Source: Patagioenas fasciata (taxonomy: Eukaryota > Chordata > Aves > Columbiformes > Columbidae). From it: DNA of 64,000 nt. The stretch spans positions 124,664,661 to 124,728,660 of the forward strand of contig NC_092522.1 in assembly GCF_037038585.1 (NCBI RefSeq). Reading direction: 5' to 3'. Numbering within the stretch: the first letter of the stretch is position 1; each line of letters begins with the position of its first letter. This document shows positions 35,101 to 42,984 of this stretch, piece after piece. Both the position numbers and the translations under genes were made by a program. The notes beneath the pieces were generated by a model. The model did no database searches. It had not been told where the DNA came from and worked only from the letters and a program-made list of their open reading frames with translations.

Positions 35101-36149
35101 GAGGTCCCAACCCGGTCCCAGTCAGCTCCTCATGATGGGACCATCTGCGGACACCGGAACATGAAGCCGCAAGGTACATTTGGGTGCTGAGAGGAGACCA
35201 GAGCAGAAGAGACAGAATCACAGAATCCCAGGATGTCAGGGGTTGAAGGGCCCTGGAAAGCTCATCCAGTGCAATCCCCCCATGGAGCAGGAACACCCAG
35301 CTGAGGTTCCACAGGAAGGTGTCCAGGCGGGTTTGAATGTCTGCAGAGAAGGAGACTCCACAACCTCCCTGGGCAGCCTGGGCCAGGCTCTGACACCCTC
35401 ACCCCCAACAAGTTTCTTCTCCTCTTTCAGTGGAACCTTCTGTGTTCCAGTTTGCACCCATTGCCCCTTGTCCTGTCACTGGTTGTCACCCAGAAGAGCC
35501 TGGCTCCATCCTCCTGACACTGCCCCTTTCCATATTGATCCCCAGGAATGAGTCCCCCCTCAGTCTCCTCTTCTCCAGCTCCAGAGCCCCAGCTCCCTCA
35601 GCCTTTCCTCACACGGGAGATGCTCCACTCCCTTCAGCATCTTGGTGGCTGCGCTGGACTCTCTGCAGCAGTTCCCTGTCCTTCTGGAGCTGAGGGGCCA
35701 CAACTGGACACAAGATTCCAGATGCAATCTGGAATTCGGGGACATCGCTTGGGAAGGGGGGACATTTGCCTCCTCTGCTGCCTGCAGCGGCAGGAGGGGG
35801 ACTCCTCTCGCCCAAAGGAGGAGCTGGGGATGCCGATGCAGCCCAGGCTGGGCTGTGCTGATCCCGGTTCTGCCCGATCTTGCCCCAAACCATCCCTTCT
35901 CGCGTGTCCCCCCGCAGATCCCGCAGCTGCGCCGGGGGCACATCGAGGAGTGCGGGCACTGGACGCAGATGGAGAGGTACCGTGCACCCCGTGGGGCCGC
36001 CGGGTCCGGGCTCCCCCTTCCCCGGGGGGCGCCAGATCCCACCCCAGCTCCGTGTCCCCCCCAGGCCGGTGGCGCTGAACAGGATCCTGCTGGAGTGGCT
36101 GAAGGGGCTCCCCCCGGTGCCCCCCGTGCCCAAGATCTCCAGGCTGTGA
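24248..36149 (+). CDS. EPHX2: Bifunctional (soluble) epoxide hydrolase 2, complete, 19 coding exons
   Basis: Hydrolyses lipid epoxides such as EETs to diols in cytosol and peroxisomes; the N-terminal HAD domain is a lipid phosphatase in mammals. Exons: 24248-24348, 25582-25666, 25795-25954, 26713-26903, 26992-27114, 27966-28040, 28264-28359, 29084-29162, 29362-29396, 29485-29511, 31094-31179, 31298-31409, 31723-31797, 34263-34308, 34388-34490, 34689-34758, 34840-34920, 35918-35976, 36065-36149. These total 1689 nt, 562 residues, all GT/AG and in phase. The alpha/beta hydrolase catalytic set is complete: HGFPE oxyanion loop, D335 (GHDWGG), Y383, Y471 (NWYRN), D501, H529 (CGHWTQ). HAD motif I reads FDLGGVL: D9 is kept but the +2 Asp is Gly. 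Motif [10 protein letters not shown] is present. The C-terminal SRL is a canonical peroxisomal targeting signal. The start codon has an A/G-type context (gccATGa). Intact. Confidence 0.96.
24690..25560. other. AT-richer EPHX2 intron 1, possible non-coding elements
   Basis: Compositionally unlike its surroundings: AT-rich, free of CR1 and arrays, with homeobox-like taattaac/ttaattaag around 24700. It could contain conserved enhancer sequence; nothing coding is seen. Confidence 0.25.
25582..25666 (+). CDS. EPHX2: EPHX2 exon 2
   Basis: 85 nt. It completes Ser and encodes [20 protein letters not shown], then KGQITLSQ, part of the HAD cap. Confidence 0.94.
25795..25954 (+). CDS. EPHX2: EPHX2 exon 3
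   Basis: 160 nt, phase 0 to 1. It encodes [20 protein letters not shown], continuing through [15 protein letters not shown] to VLRRN. Confidence 0.95.
26067..26114. repeat. (ATC)n microsatellite
   Basis: Sixteen uninterrupted atc/cat triplets in EPHX2 intron 3, directly abutting the CR1 copy that follows. Confidence 0.96.
26115..26333 (+). mobile_element. CR1 LINE 3' fragment
   Basis: Plus orientation, same subfamily as the 955 copy: gaacaatttcttcccc through to a gattctgcgattct end. Confidence 0.88.
26713..26903 (+). CDS. EPHX2: EPHX2 exon 4
   Basis: 191 nt, phase 1 to 0. It carries HAD motif II (VLTNNWVDD) and the motif III Lys region ([13 protein letters not shown]). Confidence 0.95.
26992..27114 (+). 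CDS. EPHX2: EPHX2 exon 5: HAD motif IV
   Basis: 123 nt, phase 0. It encodes [20 protein letters not shown], then [17 protein letters not shown]. Confidence 0.95.
27735..27797 (+). mobile_element. CR1 LINE 3' end remnant
   Basis: Short plus-orientation fragment: ggttggacttgatcc, gggtcccttccaacc, ending tattctgtggttctg. Confidence 0.65.
27966..28040 (+). CDS. EPHX2: EPHX2 exon 6: interdomain linker
   Basis: 75 nt, phase 0. [20 protein letters not shown] followed by YVSIR, the proline-containing linker to the hydrolase domain. Confidence 0.94.
28264..28359 (+). CDS. EPHX2: EPHX2 exon 7: oxyanion HGFP loop
   Basis: 96 nt, phase 0. [20 protein letters not shown], then [12 protein letters not shown]. 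Confidence 0.95.
28375..28872. repeat. (GGAC/GGAT)n tetranucleotide array
   Basis: About 120 ggac, ggat and gagg tetramers starting 15 bases after the exon 7 donor. It fills half of EPHX2 intron 7. Asp-Gly-Trp-type and Pro-Ser-type frames across it are artefacts. Confidence 0.96.
29084..29162 (+). CDS. EPHX2: EPHX2 exon 8
   Basis: 79 nt, phase 0 to 1. [20 protein letters not shown], then ESTAPP. Confidence 0.95.
29362..29396 (+). CDS. EPHX2: EPHX2 exon 9
   Basis: 35 nt. It completes Asp and encodes [11 protein letters not shown]. Confidence 0.93.
29485..29511 (+). CDS. EPHX2: EPHX2 exon 10 (27 nt)
   Basis: Nine codons, DLVVFLNKL, phase 0, between ctgtccccag and gtgagg. The homologous helix is present in human EPHX2. 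Confidence 0.92.
30392..30500. repeat. Degenerate repeat of CACTTGTRGGTCA units (nuclear-receptor half-site-like)
   Basis: Five to six imperfect units of 20-32 bases in EPHX2 intron 10. AGGTCA or GGGTCA hexamers lie at 30399, 30409, 30420, 30441 and 30472; the first two are a DR4 and the second pair a DR5. Regulatory function is inference. Confidence 0.6.
31094..31179 (+). CDS. EPHX2: EPHX2 exon 11: nucleophile elbow
   Basis: 86 nt, phase 0 to 2. [20 protein letters not shown] with the nucleophile D335, then ALFYPERV. Confidence 0.96.
31298..31409 (+). CDS. EPHX2: EPHX2 exon 12: lid tyrosine
   Basis: 112 nt, phase 2 to 0. [20 protein letters not shown] continuing to [10 protein letters not shown], with Y383. 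Confidence 0.95.
31723..31797 (+). CDS. EPHX2: EPHX2 exon 13
   Basis: 75 nt, phase 0. [20 protein letters not shown], then SQRQE. Confidence 0.95.
32275..34130. repeat. About 72-bp hairpin-forming minisatellite in EPHX2 intron 13
   Basis: About 25 copies of a 65-75-base unit occupying three-quarters of the intron. Each unit contains ctgcatcc, a 4-6-base loop and ggatgcag, an almost perfect 8-bp palindrome, followed by tgatgctctgtgcctgctcc. Copies at 33180-33540 are nearly identical; the outer ones diverge. Confidence 0.95.
34263..34308 (+). CDS. EPHX2: EPHX2 exon 14
   Basis: 46 nt, phase 0 to 1. [15 protein letters not shown]. Confidence 0.92.
34388..34490 (+). CDS. EPHX2: EPHX2 exon 15
   Basis: 103 nt, phase 1 to 2. 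[20 protein letters not shown], then [14 protein letters not shown]. Confidence 0.94.
34689..34758 (+). CDS. EPHX2: EPHX2 exon 16: second lid tyrosine
   Basis: 70 nt, phase 2 to 0. [20 protein letters not shown] followed by RDRK; Y471 corresponds to human Y466. Confidence 0.95.
34840..34920 (+). CDS. EPHX2: EPHX2 exon 17: catalytic Asp
   Basis: 81 nt, phase 0. [20 protein letters not shown], then SKGMEQW; D501 is the triad acid. Confidence 0.95.
34996..35735 (-). repeat. Duplicated block, copy A: 217-bp unique segment plus CR1
   Basis: This block in EPHX2 intron 17 and 50080-50802 share both a non-CR1 segment of about 215 bases (starting gggacccatccaaagcac) and the adjoining minus-orientation CR1, with the same right-hand breakpoint (attccagatg). 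The CR1 part is 35213-35735. Confidence 0.85.
35213..35735 (-). mobile_element. CR1 LINE 3' portion
   Basis: Minus orientation: its 3' end (cagaatcacagaatccca) is on the left and it is 5'-truncated at about 35735. Contains ggcagcctgggccaggc and gtcaccctgtc-like internal CR1 blocks. Confidence 0.9.
35918..35976 (+). CDS. EPHX2: EPHX2 exon 18: catalytic His
   Basis: 59 nt, phase 0 to 2. [19 protein letters not shown] with H529. Confidence 0.95.
36065..36149 (+). CDS. EPHX2: EPHX2 terminal exon
   Basis: 85 nt including TGA. It completes Arg and encodes [20 protein letters not shown], ending in VPKISRL. SRL fits the PTS1 consensus. Confidence 0.95.
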
Positions 36150-36267
36150 GCGAGCAGAGCCTGTGCCTTTCCCCCCCTGGATGATGCTGCCTTTTAGTCT
36201 TCCATTTTACCTCTAGGGCTTGATTTTTGCCTTTGGGGCTTGGGTTGGTGTTTGGATGGGTGGAAGG

Positions 36268-36450
36268 GCTGGGGGAGCCGGGACCAGGGTGGCACAGGGG
36301 CCTTTACTTTGTGCAGGGTCCCCATGAGCTCTCACAGAGGTCCTGGGAGATAATTTGGGGCTGGGGAGCTGGGACTGGGGTGGCACAGGGGACTTTGCTT
36401 CGTGCAGGGTCCCCATGAGCTCTCACGGAGGTCCTGGGAGATAATTTGGG
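36268..36450. repeat. EPHX2: 92-bp tandem duplication in EPHX2 3' UTR
   Basis: Two copies starting gctgggg at 36268 and 36360, each ending gggagataatttgg, with about 90 percent identity. Confidence 0.92.
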
Positions 36451-36620
36451 GCTTGACCCATCCTTGCCCCATTCACCCCGACCCCGTCCCAGGGGCTCCC
36501 TTGGCTCAGGGGGTGGCCGGAGGGTCCCAGGTTGTGGCTGAGTGGTTGGATTTGGTGTGGAGGTTTTAATGCATAATTAATGCTGCCTGTGCCATCACCT
36601 TTTGCCTTATCACAGCGAGA

Positions 36621-36626
36621 AATAAA
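36621..36626 (+). terminator. EPHX2: EPHX2 polyadenylation signal AATAAA
   Basis: aataaa about 470 bases after the EPHX2 stop, in the context gcgagaaataaagcac. It is the first canonical hexamer downstream on this strand. Confidence 0.75.
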
Positions 36627-36639
36627 GCACAAAGTGACC

Positions 36640-37330
36640 CGAGCGCCTCGGCTCTCCCCGCTGTCCATGGGGTGCAGGTTCTCGTCCCCATAGCCCATCC
36701 CTATGGCGTCAGGGCTCATCCCCAGCCTGCATCCACCTCCCCCTGGCCCCAACAGACATTATAAACCAGGATGGCGTGGGGATTTGGGCAAACACGCTTG
36801 GTATTTCCCACCCCCCTGGCTAAATTCTCCCCCGCCCACAACTATGTTCAGCCGGGCCGTTGCGGTTTGTCTGTCTGCGTCTCCCTTCCAGCGAGCCCAC
36901 GGGAATGTTGTTGCATCCGGATTCGCTCTGGAAAAGGAGCTGTGTGGATTTGGAGGGAGGGGAAAGGGACAAAACCATCCCCTGGGTGGGTGGTGAGGGG
37001 TTTGAAGCCGCTGCCCCCAGCCCAGCTTTATGCACAACCCCTCTCTGCTCCCCCCGGTTTGCTGCTGGGGGGCAGCGCTGGGAGTGGGTTTGGGGGCTGC
37101 TTTGGGGTTTCCCCATGGAATGGAAGATCCCAGAGCATCATCCTCGGGCAGCTGGGCCCACGGCCAAGCGCCCGCCCCGCAGCCCTGCCCATAAATCATA
37201 GAATCCAGGCGGGTGCTGCCAAAACAGCCTCAACCGTGGCGCTGGCATCGGCGTTCGGGGGTTTTGTAGGTGTTGGGTTGCTCCTGCCAGCTCCCCCCTG
37301 CAGCCCAGCCCCTGGCATTGTCTCCTCCTT
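36640..37330. other. Intergenic sequence downstream of EPHX2
   Basis: About 690 bases. Nothing coding, mobile or tandem is recognisable. Confidence 0.4.
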
Positions 37331-37462
37331 CTCTGCAGACATTCAAACCCGCCTGGACCCCTTCCTGTGGAACCTCAGCTGGGTGTTCCTGCTCCATGGG
37401 GGGATTGCACTGGATGAGCTTTCCAGGGCCCTTCAACCCCTGACATTCTGGGATTCTGGGAT
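37331..37462 (+). mobile_element. CR1 LINE 3' end fragment
   Basis: Plus orientation: attcaaacccgcctgg, gatgagctttccagg and terminal attctgggattctggg. Confidence 0.85.
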
Positions 37463-37648
37463 TGCTCCTGCTCCAGCAGCCCCTTCCCCCAGTTCCATCC
37501 TCATCATCCCCAGACCCCAATCCTGCAGCCCAGAGCAGCTTCTCCAGCTCCCACCCCCCCGGCTGCGAGTGTCCTGGGCCCCACGGGGCTGTGTGGTTTT
37601 GCCGCACGGGAATCCCTTGATCCTGGGGTGCACAGGTGCCCCGGTGCA

Positions 37649-38036
37649 TAGAATCACGGGATCATTTTGGTTGAGAAGACCCTCAAGATCATTGAGTCCA
37701 TCCATAACCCACCCTGCCACTGTCCCATGTCCCTGAGAACCTCATGTCCGTCTGTCCAGCCCTCCAGGGATGGTGACTCCAGCACTGCCCTGGGCAGCCT
37801 GTTCCAATGCCCCACAGCCCTTTGGGGAAGAAATTGTTCCCCACATCCAACCTCAACCTCCCCTGGCGCAACTTGAGGCCATTTCCTCTGCTCCTGGCGC
37901 TTGTTCCTGGGGAGCAGAGCCCGACCCCCCTGGCTCCAAGCTCCTTTCAGGCAGTTCAGAGATCAGAAGGTCTCCCCTCAGCTCCTGTTCTCCAGCTGAA
38001 CCCCCCAGCTCCCTCAGCCGCTCCCATCACACTCGT
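37649..38036 (-). mobile_element. CR1 LINE 3' portion
   Basis: Minus orientation, beginning with the CR1 3' terminus tagaatcacgggatc, through ccaatgccccacagcc to a 5' truncation near 38036. Confidence 0.9.
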
Positions 38037-38039
38037 GTC

Positions 38040-38990
38040 CCTGGGGTGCCCATGTTCTTGGTGCCCTGGGCGCATCCTCCATCCCACAGGAGGACAGGTG
38101 CACGAGCTCCGATACCCACACAGGTGGGTGGGATGCAGCGAGCCCAGGGTGCCCGGTGGGGATAGAGACACCCCCACAGCACCCACAGCACGACGGATGA
38201 AGAAATAAACCTGGCTGCACATCGAGCTCCTCTGGGCCATTGCTTTTTGCAGCTGGAAGCCGCTTGTTGTGTTTTCGGCAAAGGGAGAGGGACCCCGATC
38301 CTGGGGATGCTGCAGAGCTGGGAGCTCGTACCAGCAACAATGCTGTTGTGTCCGCGCTGCACCGCGGCTCCATCCTGCTCCCCTCTCAGCTCTTCAGCTT
38401 GCAAAGAAAGAAGAAAGTGCCTGGAAAAGCTCAGGGTGGCTTTTCAAACCACGGGCTTGGAAGAAACAATCCCGCAAAGGCTCGAGATGAGGGGCAGCTC
38501 CTGGAGCTCCCAGGGCAGCCCAGCAGAGCTGGGTTTAATTTTTAAGACAAGCTTGCAATTCCCGCTCTACAAATCCTAACGCTTACCAAGGAGAGCAACA
38601 GAGAAACTGGATGTTGAGGAAACATCACCTCGTGTCCCCAGGGGAGCGGAGGCTCAGCCACTCTGAGCGGGTGATGGTGGCAGCACCCAACGCATCCGGG
38701 ACCCGGCCCTGGGGACGTGGTTTGCAAGGCTGCCTGCAGGCTGTTTGCAGGAATTACAGCTTTATTTCTCATTATTTGTCCTGCACTGGGTTTTTTAGGG
38801 CTTGAGCAAGGTGCCAGCAGGGGACCGTGGCAGAGGTGGCTGTTCTGGCTCTGCTGTGGAGCAGAAGCTGGTGGCAGTGGTGCTGTAGTCAGGGGACAAG
38901 TGGATCTGGGAGGGGCCAGGCACCCCCAGCTTTTTCTCCCGTCATTCTGAGCCCAACGGGGTCTCTGTGATGAGTCTGCAATGGGAAATG
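38040..38990. other. Intergenic sequence
   Basis: About 950 bases with no gene. An isolated aataaa near 38200 has no exon before it. Confidence 0.35.
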
Positions 38991-38994
38991 TCTG

Positions 38995-41725
38995 CAGGAT
39001 GTTGTGCACGGGGTGCAGGGCGCGGACATGGGCTGGGGTACAAGGTGCACACATGGGGAGCAAAGTGCGCACACGGGGTGTGGGTGTCGGGGTGCAGGTG
39101 TTGGGGTGCAAGCTGCATACATACGGTGCAAGGTGTGCACGGAGTGCAGGGTGCACGCCCAGGGTGCAGGCATTGGGTTGCAGGGTGCACACATGGGGTG
39201 TAGGATGCACACATTGGGTGCAGGGTGCACACATGGGGTGTAGGATGCACACATTGGGTGCAGGGTGCACACATTGGGTGCAGGGTGCACAAACAGAGTG
39301 CAGGGTGCAGGCTGCACATATAGGGTGCGTAGTGCGGGTAATGGGGTGCATGGTGCACATATAGCGTGCAAGGTACACACATTGGGTGCAGGGTGCACAA
39401 ACAGAGTGCAGGGTGCAGGGTGCACATATAGGGTGCACGGTGTGGGTAACAGGGTGCAAGATGCACACACAGGGTGTAGTGTGCACACACGGGGTGCAGG
39501 ATGCACACATAGGGTGCAGGGTGCACAGATGGAGTGCAGGGTGCACACATAGGGTGCAGGGTGCACATATAGGGTGCACGATGTGGGTAATGGGGTGCAG
39601 GGTGCACACATTGGGTGCAGGGTGCACAAATGGAGTGCAGGCTGCACTTATAGGGTGCATGGTGTGGGTAATGGGGTGCAGGGTGCACACATTGGGTGCA
39701 GGGTGCACAGAGTGCAGGGTGCAAGCATGGGGTGCACAGTGCAGGTGCTGGGGTGTAGTGTGCACACACGGGGTGCAGGATGCACACATAGGGTGCAGGG
39801 TGCACAGATGGAATGCAGAGTGCAGGTTGCACATATAGGGTGCACGATGTGGGTAATGGGGTGCAGGGTGCACACATTGGGTGCAGGGTGCACAAATGGA
39901 GTGCAGGCTGCACATATAGGGTGCACGATGTGGGTAATGGGGTGCAGGGTGCACACACAGGGTGCAGGGTGCACACATTGGGTACAGGGTGCACAAACGG
40001 AGTGCAGGGTGCAGGCTGCACATATAGGGTGCATGCTGTGGGTAACGGGGTGCAAGATGCACACACAGGGTGTAGTGTGCACACACGGGGTGCAGGATGC
40101 ACACACGGGGTGTAGGGTGCACAGATGGAGTGCAGGGTGCAGGCTGCACGTATAGGGTGCACGATGTGGGTAATGGGGTGCAGGGTGCACACATTGGGTG
40201 CAGAGTGCACAAAGTGCAGGGTGCAAGCATGGGGTGCACAGTGCAGGTGCTGGGGCGTAGTGTGCACGCACAGGGTGCAGGATGCACACATAGGGTACAG
40301 GGTGCACAAACGGAGTGCAGGGTTCAGGCTGCACATATAGGGTGCATGGTGTGGGTAACGGGGTGCAGGGTGCATACATGGGGTGCACAGGCACTGGGAT
40401 GCAGGGTGCACACATGGGGTGCAGGGTGCATATAAAGGGTGCACAGTGTGGGCACAGGGTGCAGGGTGTGGGCACTGGGGTGCACACGTACAGTGCAAAG
40501 TGCACACATACAGCACAGGGTGAAGATACCAGGTGCAGGCTTCACACCTGGGGTGCACAGTGTGGGTATGGGGGTGCAGAGTACACACACAGGATGCACA
40601 CAGAGCGTGCAGTGTGCAGGCACCAGGGTGCAGGGTGCACGCACAAGGTGCAGGATACAGGGTCAGGGCATGGGGGTGCAGGCTGGATACCTGCGGTGCA
40701 AGGTGCACACACAGAGTGCAGGGTGCACGGTGCAGGTGGTGGGGTGCTGGGTGCACACACAGGGTTCAGGGTGCAGGCACTCAGTGCAGGGTGCAGATAT
40801 GAGGTGCACTTTGCAGGTACTGGGGTGCAGGGTGCACACACAGGGTGCAGGCACTGGGGTGCTGGGTGCACACACAGAGTTCAGGGTGCAGGCACTGAGT
40901 GCAGGGTGCAGATATGAGGTGCACTTTGCAGGTACTGGGGTGCTGGGTGCACACACAGGGTTCAGGGTGCAGGCACTGGGTGCAGGGTGCAGATATGAGG
41001 TGCACATCGCAGGTACTGGGGTGCAGGGTGCACACACAGGGTGCAGGCACTTGGGTGCACATATGGGGTGCAGAGTGCACACATGGGGTGCACACACAGG
41101 GTGCAGGCACTGGGGTGCACACACAGGGTGCAGGGTGCACACATGGGGTGCACACACGGGGTGCATGGTGCAGACACCAGTGTGCACACACAGGGTGCAG
41201 ACACTGGGGTGCACACATGGGGTGCACACACGGGGTGCAGAGTGCACAGATGGGGTGCACACGGGGGTGCACACACAGGTTGCACACACAGGGTACAGGC
41301 ACTGGGGTGCACACACAGGGTGCACACACGGGGTGCACACATGGGGTGCAGGGTGCACACATGGGGTGCACACACAGGGTGCACACACAGGGTGCAGGCA
41401 CTGGGGTGCTGGGTGCACACACAGGGTTCAGGGTGCAGGCACTGGGTGCAGGATGCAGATATGGGGTGCACATTGCAGGTACTGGGGTGCAGGGTGCACA
41501 CACAGGGTGCAGGCACTTGGGTGCACATATGGGGTGCAGAGTGCACACATGGGGTGCACACACAGGGTGTAGACACTGGGGTGCACACATGGGGTGCACA
41601 CACGGGGTGCAGAGTGCACATATGGGGTGCACACATGGGGTGCACACACAGGGTGCACACACAGGGTGCAGGCACTGGGGTGCACACATGGGGTGCACAC
41701 ATGGGGTGCACACATGAAGTGCAGG
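38995..41725. repeat. 2.7-kb GGGTGCA(CACA) satellite
   Basis: About 170 copies of a short GGGTGCA-based unit with linkers cacacatt, cacatata and acatgg. The left part shows longer-period organisation (a block with gtgggtaatgg recurs about every 60-340 bases); the right part is nearly pure gggtgcacacac. All six frames stay open for long distances, which is a periodicity effect. Confidence 0.97.
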
Positions 41726-41729
41726 CAGA

Positions 41730-42980
41730 GCCTGGCAGGGCCACGCTGGGGGCTGAGGAGGGTGCAGAGCCCCAAAGCCAGGGCTGAGCTCTGGGCAGGG
41801 TCTGTTGGGGAGACGCTGCCCCCCACACACAGCAGATGGGCTGGAAAACCCACGGCTGCGGCTGCTCCTGAGAAACCTGCAGTGGGACAAAAATATAAGA
41901 ATATACACATAAAACCCAGCTGCTCTGGGGCACCGACTCAGGGCTGCTGTGGGAAGGCGATGGGCCTAATCCTAATCCTAATCCTAATTCTGCACTTCCA
42001 GGACTTTACCCCATACCAGTCTCTGGCTCTGGCACCCATGGGTTCCCTTTGCCCCCAGGTTTGGTGCTGGGGGGCAGCACTGCACCCCACCGCGGTCCCT
42101 CGCACCCATCGGGCTTGATGGCACCCGGTTAAATTTCAACCCACCCCTGGACTCTGGGACGGCGCCGCCTTTTCCCTGGGGATGCTCGGTTAATATTTCA
42201 GCCCCAAAGGGCCTGAAAACCCCCCATTTGCTGCGTGTCGAGGGCGAAGGTCCCTGTGGGTCCGACACGTCTTTGCACGGCTCAAACCGCAGCGTCAGCC
42301 CCCCCAAACCACCCTGGCACGAGGGTGGCACAATGTCACCGGCTCTGCTTGTCCCCTGTCCCCTGGAAATCTGTTGTTTTCCTCTGCTTTTAATTGGCGT
42401 CTCCCTCCAAGGCTGCGAGGCACCCGTGGGTGCTGCGGGGGGATGCTGAGCTGCAGGGAGGACGCGGTGGGACTGCGGCTGTGCCCGGTGGGGACAACGA
42501 AGGGACAACATGTCCCTGCTCCCATCCAGGGCCAGCTCTGGTCCTGTCCTCATCTCCTCCAGCCGTTCTCCTCTGGCCCCATTGCAGAAAGGAAGCAATT
42601 AACTCATAAAAGAGGAAAGAAATAAAGCCCTTGGAGATTGAGATGTAAAGAATAAAAGCCGCCCATAATTAAATTTCAGCTGTTTTATTTTTAAACAGGG
42701 AAGAAAGAAGGCAAAACGGCAAATGCCACCTGATTTCTGCCTGGCCCAGGCACTGAAGGAGCTTCAGCAAAGCACCCCTGCCTCAGTTTCTCTGCTCCTG
42801 TAGGGGATGCAGGAGCTTTGGGAGCCCCCAAAATGCTCTGGGGAGGAGCCCAGTGGATGGGGGACAGGGGGAAGCTCCAGCCACAAGCAAATTTTGGGGC
42901 AAATCCCATCTCTGTGCTCCTGCATGGAATCAGAGGCAGCCCCACACACCCACCCCTGCAGGGAGGCTCCTCGCAATTGG
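41730..42980. other. Unique spacer between two satellites
   Basis: About 1.25 kb. It holds four cctaat hexamers at about 41968-41992 and two aataaa motifs near 42621 and 42653. No exon recognised on either strand. Confidence 0.4.
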
Positions 42981-42984
42981 GGAG

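Noticed and set aside
38542-40756. Very long minus-strand open frames rich in Cys, His and Pro (about 580-600 codons)
   Set aside because: They lie wholly in the GGGTGCA satellite, where unit lengths avoid stops; composition is pure repeat translation and there are no splice or start signals.
40439-41787. Long plus-strand open frames rich in Cys-Arg-His-Gly
   Set aside because: Same satellite read on the other strand; periodic low-complexity translation, no homology.
41968-41992. Four cctaat hexamers resembling telomeric repeat
   Set aside because: The vertebrate telomere unit is ccctaa; this permutation has only two Cs per unit and four copies, so an interstitial telomere is not supported.
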